Shown: positions 42,150 through 50,312 of the stretch, piece by piece
How the letters are laid out: each line of letters opens with the position of its first letter
How positions within the stretch are numbered: the stretch's first letter is position 1
NCBI GenBank assembly: GCA_947594835.1
Contig: CANQEH010000001.1
Location: 62,001 to 126,000 of the forward strand
Direction of reading: 5' to 3'
Length of the DNA: 64,000 nucleotides
Source of the DNA: an uncultured Acetatifactor sp.
GTDB taxonomy: Bacteria > Bacillota > Clostridia > Lachnospirales > Lachnospiraceae
The notes under the pieces: model-generated
The model's input: only the letters and a program-made list of their open reading frames with translations
The model's database searches: none
What the model was told of the DNA's origin: nothing
Position numbers and translations under genes: made by a program

Positions 42150-43751
42150 ATGAATCTGACAGGGTTATCACAGAGCGAACAACAGTATATAATGGAAATT
42201 ATGGAACGCAGGAGCAGCCTGGGTGTGTTTTCGCCCGTCCTCTGCCAGGAGGTTCTTGAGCGCGGAAGGGAGATGGGCTCTGACGCAGTGTACGGCATTG
42301 CCTGCTATTACTTTGCGGAAACCTACTGGCGGCAGCGGGATGAAGACAGAACCATGTACTATCTCACCGAGTCCACCAAGTGCTTTCTCACCCAGGGGCT
42401 GTATGAGCTTCTTGCCAGAAGCTATAACATGATGGGTTCCGTGTGCGACAGCCGCGACAACCGTGTCGTAGCGCTGTATTATTTTTATACGGGGCTGCGG
42501 TACGCGGAAAAATGCGGGCTGACCTATGAGCAGGGGATCCTCAACTTTAACATCGGCTTTGCGCTGTTTCGCATGAAACAGTTCCAGGAGGCGCTGCAGC
42601 ACTACGAGAGGGCCGTCCACTATTACGGCGTCGCCCGGGACAATTACTACCGCAGCTACAATATGGCGCTGGCCATGCAGCACTGCGGCTCCTGTTACCT
42701 GAAGCTTGGGAAAAAGGAAGACGCATACCGGATGCTGGCAGGGATCGAGGAAATGCTTCGGACGGCGCCGGACAGGGCGTATCCCCGGATCAACATCACC
42801 TCCTTCCGGGCGGAATGCGCCGCTGCAAAAGGGCGCAGGGAAGATTTCTTAAACGGCGTGGAGGAAGTGCTCGCCCTGGTGCGGCCCGAGAAGGAGATCG
42901 GGGAGGCGGCGGATAACCTGGAGAGCCTGACGGCGTTTCTGTATCGCTATGAGGCGTTTGACAAGCTGGACGAGTTGATGAAAGAGCTGGAGGGGAAAGG
43001 ACTTCAGGACGCTCCTTTGTTGTTTATGAGTCTGTATCCTTATTACAGCGACAGCCTGCTGGCGCGGGGAAAGACCGGGGAATATGTAGACTACACCGGG
43101 AAATACTTCAGCGCCTATGAGAGAGACCGGCAAAACCACAGGCTGGCCGCCATGCGGATCATGGAACTTCAGGAACAGGTGCGCTCGGTGGAGAGGGAGC
43201 AGGCCAGGGTCAGCGCCGACAACAAGCGGCTGGAAGCCATCGCCATGTACGACACCATGACGGAACTGGCAAACCGCACCAGAATCAACGAGCATCTGGA
43301 TCAGATGTTTGAGGCAGCCATACGGGAGAAAAGCCTGCTGGGAGTGGAGCTGCTGGACATCGACTTCTTTAAGAGCTACAACGACTGCTACGGGCATCTG
43401 GCCGGAGACGAGTGCATCAAAGCGGTGGCCGGTGTTTTAAAAAGTGTGGAAAAGGAAGGGGTCTTCTGCGGGAGATACGGCGGGGACGAGTTCATGGTGA
43501 TTTACAGCGGCATGACTCTGGCACAGATCGAGGAGACGGCGAAACAGATCCAGGAAGGGGTGCGGGCGCTGCGGATTCCCCACGAGGCGTCTCCCTGCTT
43601 TCCCATAGTCACCGTAAGCCAGGGGCTGTTTGCCGGCGTGCCGGATCAGGAGAGCCGGGAGTGGGACTTTAACGCGATGGCCGACGAGGCGCTCTACGAC
43701 GCAAAACGTGCCGGCAGAAACGGTTATCAGATCAATGCGGATCCGGCGTGA
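42150..43751 (+). CDS. TPR-GGDEF protein, probable diguanylate cyclase
   Basis: 533 residues. Residues ~1-330 form helical TPR-like repeats (GILNFNIGFALFRMKQFQEA is one clear unit). A coiled segment (EQVRSVEREQARV) leads into a C-terminal GGDEF domain with DIDFFKSYNDCYGH and the active-site GRYGGDEF, so it likely makes cyclic di-GMP from two GTP. No RxxD inhibitory site was seen at its usual position five residues upstream of GGDEF. No membrane helix, so cytosolic. The ATG at 42150 is used because the upstream TTG has no ribosome binding site. The TPR part presumably senses a protein or peptide. Confidence 0.9.
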   Translation: MNLTGLSQSEQQYIMEIMERRSSLGVFSPVLCQEVLERGREMGSDAVYGIACYYFAETYWRQRDEDRTMYYLTESTKCFLTQGLYELLARSYNMMGSVCDSRDNRVVALYYFYTGLRYAEKCGLTYEQGILNFNIGFALFRMKQFQEALQHYERAVHYYGVARDNYYRSYNMALAMQHCGSCYLKLGKKEDAYRMLAGIEEMLRTAPDRAYPRINITSFRAECAAAKGRREDFLNGVEEVLALVRPEKEIGEAADNLESLTAFLYRYEAFDKLDELMKELEGKGLQDAPLLFMSLYPYYSDSLLARGKTGEYVDYTGKYFSAYERDRQNHRLAAMRIMELQEQVRSVEREQARVSADNKRLEAIAMYDTMTELANRTRINEHLDQMFEAAIREKSLLGVELLDIDFFKSYNDCYGHLAGDECIKAVAGVLKSVEKEGVFCGRYGGDEFMVIYSGMTLAQIEETAKQIQEGVRALRIPHEASPCFPIVTVSQGLFAGVPDQESREWDFNAMADEALYDAKRAGRNGYQINADPA

Positions 43752-43861
43752 TAGACGAAAGACAAATCCTTCCAATGCAGGGATTGCGGCTGTGCGCTGC
43801 CTGCCGCAGCCCGTTATGACCATATGGCCCAGGGAATGGCGGCGCAGAAACAGAGGGAAAT

Positions 43862-45055
43862 ATGCTTGTTCAAAAATATCGGGATATGTTGTCTGAAAAA
43901 TCGGTCATCCGGCAGCTGTCGGAATTTGCAACGGCCAGGGGGCAGGAGATCGGCTATGAAAATGTCTTTGATTACAGCCTGGGAAACCCTTCCGTCCCCG
44001 TGCCCCGGGAACTGACCGAGGCGATCCTGCATTACGCCTCCGAAGACACACAGTTTGTGCACGGCTACAGCCCAAGCCTTGGCATCCCTTCTGTCCGGGA
44101 AGCCATAGCGGCCTCGCTGGAAAGACGGTTTGGGCTGCCCTATCGGAAGGAACATATTTTTATGGCCTCCGGCGCAGCGGGTGCGCTGGCCCATGCTTTC
44201 CGGCTGGTGACGCAGCCCGGCGACGAAATCCTGACCTTTGCCCCCTTTTTCCCGGAGTACCATCCTTATGTGGATCTGACCGGGGCGGCGCTGAAGGTGG
44301 TGCCCCCCGACACAGAGCAGTTTCAGATCAACATGGAGCGCCTGGGCGAAATGCTGGGGCCGAAGGTGATGGCAGTGCTGGTCAATACGCCCAACAATCC
44401 CTCCGGCGTGGTGTACTCGGCGGAAACGCTGCGGGAGCTCTCGGAGCTTTTAAGGGAGCGGTCGGCCCGGTATGGCCATGACATTTATCTGATCTCCGAC
44501 GAGCCCTACCGGGAGATCGTCTTTGACGGCGTACAGGCGCCCTGTGTGTCTGCCTTCTACGACAACACCATCACGTGTTATTCCTTCTCCAAATCCCTGT
44601 CCCTGCCCGGGGAGCGGATCGGGTATCTTGCGGTGAACCCGAACTGTCAGGATGCGGAGGTGATGGTGAATATGTGCGGACAGATCTCCAGGGGCATCGG
44701 CCACAACTGCCCTCCGTCCCTGTTCCAGCTGGCGGTGGGGCGTCTGGCGGATCTGACGGCGGACCTGAGCGTCTATGAGACCAACCGCAACATCCTGTAC
44801 GAGGAGTTGACAAAACTGGGCTTTTCCTGTGTAAAGCCCGGCGGGACTTTTTATATTTTCCCGAAGGCCCTGGAGGAAGACGCAAAGGAATTCTGCCGGA
44901 AAGCGCTGAAATACGATCTGATTCTGGTGCCGGGCGATACCTTTGGAGCGCCGGGGTATTTCCGGATGGCATACTGCATTGACACAGAGAAAGTGGAGCG
45001 CTCCTTAAAGGCCCTGCGCAGATTTGTAAAAGAGGAGTACGGAAAGGTGGGATGA
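43862..45055 (+). CDS. PLP-dependent fold-type I aminotransferase
   Basis: 397 residues. The PLP lysine is in CYSFSKSLSLPGERIGY, the Asn-Pro-x-Asn cofactor region is NTPNNPSG, and DEPYREI provides the PLP-binding Asp and Tyr. Belongs to the aspartate/alanine aminotransferase class; substrate not predictable from sequence. RBS weak (AGAGGGAAAT before ATG). Its stop overlaps the ATG of the patatin gene, so the two are coupled. Confidence 0.88.
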   Translation: MLVQKYRDMLSEKSVIRQLSEFATARGQEIGYENVFDYSLGNPSVPVPRELTEAILHYASEDTQFVHGYSPSLGIPSVREAIAASLERRFGLPYRKEHIFMASGAAGALAHAFRLVTQPGDEILTFAPFFPEYHPYVDLTGAALKVVPPDTEQFQINMERLGEMLGPKVMAVLVNTPNNPSGVVYSAETLRELSELLRERSARYGHDIYLISDEPYREIVFDGVQAPCVSAFYDNTITCYSFSKSLSLPGERIGYLAVNPNCQDAEVMVNMCGQISRGIGHNCPPSLFQLAVGRLADLTADLSVYETNRNILYEELTKLGFSCVKPGGTFYIFPKALEEDAKEFCRKALKYDLILVPGDTFGAPGYFRMAYCIDTEKVERSLKALRRFVKEEYGKVG

Positions 45056-45930
45056 GGATGTATCAGGCCGGTCTGGTGTTGGAAGGCGGCGGGATGAAAG
45101 GCGTGTACACCGCAGGCGTCCTGGACTTTTTTCTGGACAAAGGAATACAGTTTTCCCATGTTTACGGCGTCTCCGCGGGAGCCTGCCATATGTGCAGTTT
45201 CCTCTCCGGGCAAAGGGGGAGGGCCATTGCGATCAGCGTGGATTATCTGGACTCTAAATGGTACTGCAGTGTGGAGAGCCTTTTGGCCACGGGCGATCTG
45301 TTCAACGTAGAGATGTGCTACCATCTGATTCCGGATTACCTCTATCCGTATGATTATGAAGCGTTTGGGCGCTATCCGGGAAAGGCTTACAGCGTGGCAA
45401 CGGACATTGCCACAGGGCGTCCCGCCTATTTCCGCATCCGGGATATGAAAAAGGACATCCACAAGATACGGGCCTCCGCGTCTCTGCCGTTAGTCTCCCG
45501 CAATGTAAAGATTGGGGACAGCTATTATCTGGACGGCGGCATCAGCGACGCCATTCCCCTGCAGCAGTCCGTGATGGACGGGAATCAGAGGAATGTGGTG
45601 GTGATGACAAAGGAGGAGGGGTATGTGAGAAAGCCGGCCGGGCAGCTGGGCCTGATGAGAGCCCGCTACCTGAGATATCCCAAGGTCTATGAGCTGATGG
45701 AAGACCGGCATATCCGCTACAACGCCCAGCTGGAATACATCGCCGGGCAGCAGGAGGCGGGCAGGGCGTTCGTCATCCGCCCCAGGAAGGCGAGCGGCGT
45801 GGGCCGGGTGGAAAAGAATGTGGAAAAACTGATGGAGCTGTACCGGCAGGGCTATGAGGACGCGGCGGGTTCCTATGAAGATCTGTTGCGCTTTTTGGAG
45901 GGCGGGCCCGCAGGAGCCCCCCATCCGTAA
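45052..45930 (+). CDS. Patatin-like phospholipase
   Basis: 292 residues with the Ser-Asp dyad of patatins: oxyanion loop GGGMKGVYTAG, nucleophile elbow GVSAG (residues ~42-46) and DGGISDAIP containing the catalytic Asp. Cytoplasmic acyl hydrolase for phospholipid or other lipid esters; similar to the YjjU/RssA group. Its ATG lies within ATGA overlapping the upstream aminotransferase stop. Physiological substrate unknown. Confidence 0.9.
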   Translation: MRMYQAGLVLEGGGMKGVYTAGVLDFFLDKGIQFSHVYGVSAGACHMCSFLSGQRGRAIAISVDYLDSKWYCSVESLLATGDLFNVEMCYHLIPDYLYPYDYEAFGRYPGKAYSVATDIATGRPAYFRIRDMKKDIHKIRASASLPLVSRNVKIGDSYYLDGGISDAIPLQQSVMDGNQRNVVVMTKEEGYVRKPAGQLGLMRARYLRYPKVYELMEDRHIRYNAQLEYIAGQQEAGRAFVIRPRKASGVGRVEKNVEKLMELYRQGYEDAAGSYEDLLRFLEGGPAGAPHP

Positions 45931-45957
45931 GACGAGAAAGAAAATAGGAGAGTTGTT

Positions 45958-46809
45958 ATGGCAGAAATCATCAAAGCGATCCTCTACGGCATTGTGGAGG
46001 GAATTACCGAATGGCTGCCCATCAGCAGCACGGGTCATCTGATCCTGGTGGAGCAGCTGATTCCCTTTCAGCAGACCAGCGAGGGATTTTTTGATATGTT
46101 CGATGTGGTCATCCAGCTGGGGGCGATTCTGGCGGTGGTGCTCTTGTTCTGGAAGCAGATCTGGCCCTTTGCGCTGACGGAAAAATCGCGTCGGGGGCAG
46201 ACCGGCATTCAGGCATATTTCAAAAAGGATATCTGGGTGCTGTGGTTTAAGATTCTGGTGTCCTGTGTGCCGGCAGCCGTGATCGGCGTGCTGTTTGACG
46301 ACGTGTTTGACAAATACTTTTACAATCCGGTCAGCGTATCCATTGCATTGATCCTCTTTGGCGTGGCGTTTCTGGTCGTCGAAAACTGGAATAAGGGCAG
46401 ACGGCCAAAAGTGACAAAACTGTCGCAAATCACTTACCAGACGGCGCTTCTGATCGGCATTTTCCAGGTGATCGCAGCGGTCTTTCCCGGTACCTCCCGC
46501 TCCGGCGCAACCATTGTGGGCGCGCTGCTGCTGGGCGTTTCCAGAACGGTTGCGGCAGAGTACACCTTCTTTCTGGCCATTCCGGTTATGTTCGGCGCAA
46601 GCCTCTTGAAGGTGGTCAAATTCGGAGCGGTCTTTACCTCCATGGAGCTGGCCCTTCTTTTGACCGGCATGGCGGTATCCTTTGTGGTATCCCTGTTTGT
46701 GCTGCGATTCCTGATGGGCTACATCAAGAAGCATGATTTCAAAGTGTTCGGCTGGTACCGCATCGCCCTGGGGATTGTGGTGCTGGTATATTTTGGGGTG
46801 GCCGGGTGA
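45958..46809 (+). CDS. uppP: Undecaprenyl-diphosphate phosphatase UppP (BacA)
   Basis: 283-residue polytopic membrane phosphatase that recycles the C55 lipid carrier for peptidoglycan and teichoic acid synthesis; it also confers bacitracin resistance. Motif 1 EGITEWLPISSTGH is at residues 14-27 and motif 2 FPGTSRSGAT is near residue 175. About eight hydrophobic segments are visible. GGAG lies upstream of the ATG. Confidence 0.96.
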   Translation: MAEIIKAILYGIVEGITEWLPISSTGHLILVEQLIPFQQTSEGFFDMFDVVIQLGAILAVVLLFWKQIWPFALTEKSRRGQTGIQAYFKKDIWVLWFKILVSCVPAAVIGVLFDDVFDKYFYNPVSVSIALILFGVAFLVVENWNKGRRPKVTKLSQITYQTALLIGIFQVIAAVFPGTSRSGATIVGALLLGVSRTVAAEYTFFLAIPVMFGASLLKVVKFGAVFTSMELALLLTGMAVSFVVSLFVLRFLMGYIKKHDFKVFGWYRIALGIVVLVYFGVAG

Positions 46810-46882
46810 GGCCGGGGCGGTTCAGACCCGATTCGTCAGGCTGGACGGCTGCAGATATTTGGCAAGTATAGAAGTTGGAGAG

Positions 46883-46911
46883 TTGACAATTTTTTTGAAA
46901 TGGAATAAACT
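46883..46911 (+). promoter_or_regulatory. Predicted promoter of the Ala/Lys-rich protein gene
   Basis: TTGACA, 17 bp, TAAACT. A small hairpin (AACAAGTCCC / GGGCTTGTT) occurs at the start of the predicted leader (46919-46941). Confidence 0.65.
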
Positions 46912-47012
46912 GTTTTCTAACAAGTCCCATTTGGGCTTGTTGAGGAGTGAAAACTCGGAAACTCGTAGATCAAACGATGAAATTGATCGGATGTGAGAAG
47001 GGAGAGATGGAC

Positions 47013-47414
47013 ATGGCAGCACCTAAGAAGGCGGGAAGGCCTGCGGCAAAGGCAGCAGAGGTAAAGACAGAGACCGCGGCACCCCAGGCAGAGATGATCC
47101 AGCCGGAAGCTGCGCCGGCGGCAGAAAAGAAGGAAACAGAAAAGAAAGCGGAGGCAAAGAAGCCCGCGGCAAAGAAGCCTGCGGCCAAGAGAGCCACTGT
47201 GAAGAAGGCAGAGCAGAAAACTGAGCTCCATGTGCAGTTTTCCGGCAAGTCTTATTCCCAGGAGGACCTGGTCAAGATGGCCCGGGACGTGTGGAAATAC
47301 GATCTGAAGCAGAAGGTGCGGGAGCTGGCAAGCATTGACCTGTATGTGAAGCCCGAGGAGAACATGGTTTACTATGTGATGAACCAGGAGTTTACCGGGA
47401 GCTTTTATATCTGA
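47013..47414 (+). CDS. Ala/Lys/Glu-rich protein with conserved C-terminal domain (DUF6465-like)
   Basis: 133 residues. The first ~70 are low complexity (MAAPKKAGRPAAKAAEVK, then AEAKKPAAKKPAAKRATVKK), rich in Ala and Lys like histone-H1-type tails. The last ~60 are a compact conserved region (LHVQFSGKSYSQEDLVKMAR...FYI). In Lachnospiraceae such proteins are filed under DUF6465; I assign it tentatively. The start at 47013 has AAGGGAG at proper spacing; ATG 47007 and the longer ORF-track start are alternatives. Basic tails suggest nucleic-acid binding. Function unknown. Confidence 0.7.
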   Translation: MAAPKKAGRPAAKAAEVKTETAAPQAEMIQPEAAPAAEKKETEKKAEAKKPAAKKPAAKRATVKKAEQKTELHVQFSGKSYSQEDLVKMARDVWKYDLKQKVRELASIDLYVKPEENMVYYVMNQEFTGSFYI

Positions 47415-47444
47415 GCCAGAACCGATATGGGAAAGCTGAAGGCG

Positions 47445-47477
47445 GCATGACATTTGTGTCATGCTGTCTTTTCTTTT
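47445..47477 (+). terminator. Terminator after the Ala/Lys-rich protein gene
   Basis: Stem GCATGACA / TGTCATGC with a TTTG loop, then TGTCTTTTCTTTTT. Confidence 0.7.
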
Positions 47478-47492
47478 TGTGCAGGAGGAAAT

Positions 47493-47644
47493 AGTGTGAA
47501 AAATCACACTGATGTGCTGATTGTTTCACAAAACGAACTTTGTCCGTTTGGGAATTTGTGCCGGAGCGTCACAAATTCCCCTGATGGCAGATGAGAAATC
47601 GCATTCGCGAATTTCTCATCGCCCCGTCGCGTAAAACGCTCCGG
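47493..47644 (+). promoter_or_regulatory. Complex folded leader upstream of the glutamine amidotransferase gene
   Basis: At least three strong hairpins in 150 bases: AGTGTGA/TCACACT (47493-47510); a perfect 11-bp stem GGGAATTTGTG/CACAAATTCCC (47550-47580) with a 9-nt loop CCGGAGCGT; and GATGAGAAAT/ATTTCTCATC (47590-47620). The 9-nt loop of the second hairpin is exactly complementary to ACGCTCCGG (47636-47644), just upstream of the ribosome binding site and ATG (47657). That allows a pseudoknot or a switch. It could be a cis-acting RNA or a repeat-derived element; no known riboswitch class was recognised. Confidence 0.55.
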
Positions 47645-47656
47645 AATGAGGTTAAT

Positions 47657-48373
47657 ATGAAAAAACCCATCGTGGGGGTCATCCCATTGTATGACGACGA
47701 AAGAGAAAGTATCTGGATGCTGCCGGGATATCTGGAGGGCCTGGCGGAAGCGGGCGCCATTCCGGTTATCCTTCCCATGCGGCTCACCTCGGGGGAGATG
47801 GCACAGTTAGACGGGATGCTGGACGGCTATCTCTTGACAGGAGGGCACGACGTAAACCCCGGGCTGTACGGGGAGGTGGCATCGCCGCAGTGCGGGGCGC
47901 CCTGCGACGCCCGGGACAGGCTGGAGCGGGCCGTCTATGAAAAGGCCTGCGAAAAAGATAAGCCTGTGCTGGGGATCTGCAGGGGGCTCCAGTTTATCAA
48001 TGTGCTGCACGGGGGCACGCTGTATCAGGATCTGCCCACCCAGTACCAGGGCGGGGTCTGCCTGGAGCACCGTATGCCGCCGCCCTATGACCGGGGGATC
48101 CATGCGGTGCAGCTGGAAAAAGAAAGCCCGCTGTACCGGCTGCTTGGACAGGAGAGCCTATTGGTGAACAGCTATCACCACCAGGCGGTCAAAGACCTGG
48201 GGGAGGGCCTTGAGGTGATGGCGCGGGCGCAGGACGGGCTGATAGAGGGCGTCTATCGGAGAGACAAGCGCTTTGTCTGGGGCGTCCAATGGCACCCGGA
48301 ATTCAGTTACAAAAAGGAGGAAAGCCAGCGGAAGATTTTTGAGGCCTTTGTAAAGGCTTGTGTTTTAGAATAA
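47657..48373 (+). CDS. Class I glutamine amidotransferase, gamma-glutamyl-GABA hydrolase (PuuD)-like
   Basis: 238 residues. The nucleophile Cys is in GICRGLQFINV, and the His-Glu pair in VQWHPEF; both hallmarks of the class I glutamine amidotransferase hydrolase fold (peptidase C26). LTGGHDVNPGLYGE resembles PuuD, which removes gamma-glutamyl groups in putrescine breakdown. Substrate is not certain. Start at 47657 follows TGAGGT; the ORF-track extension runs into the folded leader. Confidence 0.85.
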   Translation: MKKPIVGVIPLYDDERESIWMLPGYLEGLAEAGAIPVILPMRLTSGEMAQLDGMLDGYLLTGGHDVNPGLYGEVASPQCGAPCDARDRLERAVYEKACEKDKPVLGICRGLQFINVLHGGTLYQDLPTQYQGGVCLEHRMPPPYDRGIHAVQLEKESPLYRLLGQESLLVNSYHHQAVKDLGEGLEVMARAQDGLIEGVYRRDKRFVWGVQWHPEFSYKKEESQRKIFEAFVKACVLE

Positions 48374-48400
48374 TTTTAGAATTTATTTTTTACAAAGCAG

Positions 48401-48429
48401 TTGACAATAAATTGGGTAAGTGATATTTT
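48401..48429 (+). promoter_or_regulatory. Promoter of the hrcA-grpE-dnaK-dnaJ operon
   Basis: TTGACA, 17 bp, TATTTT. The CIRCE operator lies 13 bp downstream, spanning the expected start of transcription. Confidence 0.8.
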
Positions 48430-48441
48430 ATGGGTAACAAA

Positions 48442-48468
48442 TTAGCACTCTCTTTTGATGAGTGCTAA
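48442..48468. promoter_or_regulatory. CIRCE operator (HrcA binding site)
   Basis: Perfect match to TTAGCACTC-N9-GAGTGCTAA. HrcA binds this to repress class I heat-shock genes; it lies immediately before hrcA, giving autoregulation. Confidence 0.98.
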
Positions 48469-48492
48469 CAATCGAGAAGGGAGACGCCGGGA

Positions 48493-49527
48493 ATGGAGTT
48501 GGATGAACGCAAAAAGAAAATCCTGCAGGCGGTTATCCGCAACTACCTGGAAACGGGAGAGCCGGTTGGCAGCAGAACCATTTCAAAAGATTCCAGCCTG
48601 AACTTAAGTTCCGCGACAATCCGGAACGAAATGGCGGATCTGGAGGAGATGGGATATATTCTCCAGCCCCACACTTCCGCGGGCAGAATCCCTTCGGACA
48701 AAGGCTACCGGCTCTATGTGGACGCGATGATGGCGGAGAAGGAGCGGGAAGTGGTAGAGATGAAGGAGATGCTGGTGGAGCGTCAGGACAAGATGGAAAC
48801 GCTCTTAAAGCAGGTGGCCAGGGTGCTGGCGCAGAATACCCAGTACGCGACCATGATCTCCGCGCCCCACGCCAAGCGCAATAAGCTGAAGTTTATCCAG
48901 CTTTCCCGGGTAGACGCCAAACAGATCCTGGCAGTCATCGTCGTCGAAGGGAATATGATCAAAAACAGTATCCTTTCGGTGGATGCGGAGCTGGACGATG
49001 AGACGCTCCTGAAGCTGAACATCCTCTTAAACTCCAATTTAAACGGCCTGTGCATCGACGAGATCAATCTGGGCATGATATCCCTGCTCAAGCAGCAGGC
49101 GGGCATTCACAGCGACATTGTGGGCGGCGTCATCGACGCGGTGGCGGAGTCCATCCGGGCAGACGAGGATCTGAAGATTTACACCAGCGGCACCAACAAC
49201 ATTTTCAGGTATCCGGAGCTGGCAGACCAGCAGAAAGCCAGCGAGCTGATCAATACATTTGAAGAGAAACAGATGCTGGGCGAACTGCTGCAGGACTCCG
49301 GCCAGGATCCGGACAGCACGGGCATCCAGGTGTACATCGGGGCGGAGACCCAGGTGCAGAGCATGAAAGACTGCAGCGTGGTGACGGCCACCTATGAACT
49401 GGGCGATGGGATGAAAGGGACGATCGGCATCGTAGGCCCCAAGCGGATGGATTACGACAAGGTGATCGGGACGCTTCGGACGATACAGACACAGCTGGAT
49501 GAGCTGTACCGGGATGACAAAAATTAG
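48493..49527 (+). CDS. hrcA: Heat-inducible transcription repressor HrcA
   Basis: 344 residues. The N-terminal winged HTH (ETGEPVGSRTISKDSSLNLS) and the LQPHTSAGRIPSDKGYR segment are diagnostic. HrcA represses via CIRCE and needs GroEL to fold, so heat shock relieves repression. First gene of the operon, behind the CIRCE site and GAAGGGAGA ribosome binding site. Confidence 0.97.
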   Translation: MELDERKKKILQAVIRNYLETGEPVGSRTISKDSSLNLSSATIRNEMADLEEMGYILQPHTSAGRIPSDKGYRLYVDAMMAEKEREVVEMKEMLVERQDKMETLLKQVARVLAQNTQYATMISAPHAKRNKLKFIQLSRVDAKQILAVIVVEGNMIKNSILSVDAELDDETLLKLNILLNSNLNGLCIDEINLGMISLLKQQAGIHSDIVGGVIDAVAESIRADEDLKIYTSGTNNIFRYPELADQQKASELINTFEEKQMLGELLQDSGQDPDSTGIQVYIGAETQVQSMKDCSVVTATYELGDGMKGTIGIVGPKRMDYDKVIGTLRTIQTQLDELYRDDKN

Positions 49528-49559
49528 CGCTGGGAAGAAGCAGAGAAAGGACTGAGCGT

Positions 49560-50255
49560 ATGGTGGAGCAGGAGAAGAAGATTTCTGAGGAGACGATCCC
49601 CGGGACGGAGGAAACTCCAGAAAAGGATGCAGAGGAGGCAGCAGAAGCCACAAAAGCGGGAGCGCAGGATGCAGATGCGCAGGAAGCGCAGGACATTTCC
49701 CAGGAGGCAGGGGAAGACGGCGGACAGCCGGAGGAAGACCCTGCAGGAGAGGAGGACGCAAAGAGCTGGTATGAGAAGCGGGCGGAAAAAAAGCAGGCAA
49801 AGCTGAATAAGAAAGAGGAACTTTTCAAAGAGCAGATCGCCCAGCTGGAAGACCGGGTAAAGCGCCAGATGGCCGAGTTTGAAAACTTCCGCAAGCGCAC
49901 GGAGCGGGAGAAACAGGCCATGTTTGAGACGGGCGCAAAGAGTGTGATCGAGAAGATACTTCCCGTGGTGGACAATTTTGAGAGAGGTCTGGCCACGGTG
50001 GCAGAGGAAGATAAGGAAGACCCTTTTGTGGACGGCATGAACCGGGTATACAAACAGCTCCTGACAGAGCTGGACAATATCGGTGTAAAGCCCATCCAGG
50101 CGGTGGGGCAGGAATTTGACCCCGGCAAGCACAATGCGGTGATGCAGGTCGCCACCGAGGAATACCCTTCCGGAGTGGTGGCTCAGGAGCTGCAAAAAGG
50201 TTATACTTACAGAGATGCGGTGGTACGGCACAGTATGGTGGCTGTGGCAGAGTAG
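49560..50255 (+). CDS. grpE: Nucleotide exchange factor GrpE
   Basis: 231 residues. Acidic Glu/Ala-rich N-terminal ~75 residues, a long coiled helix (EEDAKSWYEKRAEKKQAK...), then the GrpE beta domain (FENFRKRTEREKQ, KPIQAVGQEFDPGKHNAV, VAQELQKGYTYRDAVVRHSMV). It releases ADP from DnaK. Slightly longer than usual because of the N-terminal extension. Confidence 0.96.
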   Translation: MVEQEKKISEETIPGTEETPEKDAEEAAEATKAGAQDADAQEAQDISQEAGEDGGQPEEDPAGEEDAKSWYEKRAEKKQAKLNKKEELFKEQIAQLEDRVKRQMAEFENFRKRTEREKQAMFETGAKSVIEKILPVVDNFERGLATVAEEDKEDPFVDGMNRVYKQLLTELDNIGVKPIQAVGQEFDPGKHNAVMQVATEEYPSGVVAQELQKGYTYRDAVVRHSMVAVAE

Positions 50256-50312
50256 CCATACCTGCGGTGACATAGATATGAAATCAAAATAAAACAGTAG
50301 GAGGGCATAAAC

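Noticed and set aside
45490-46734. 414-aa minus-strand ORF opposite patatin and uppP
   Set aside because: Composition is His/Gln-rich shadow; the plus-strand genes are clear.
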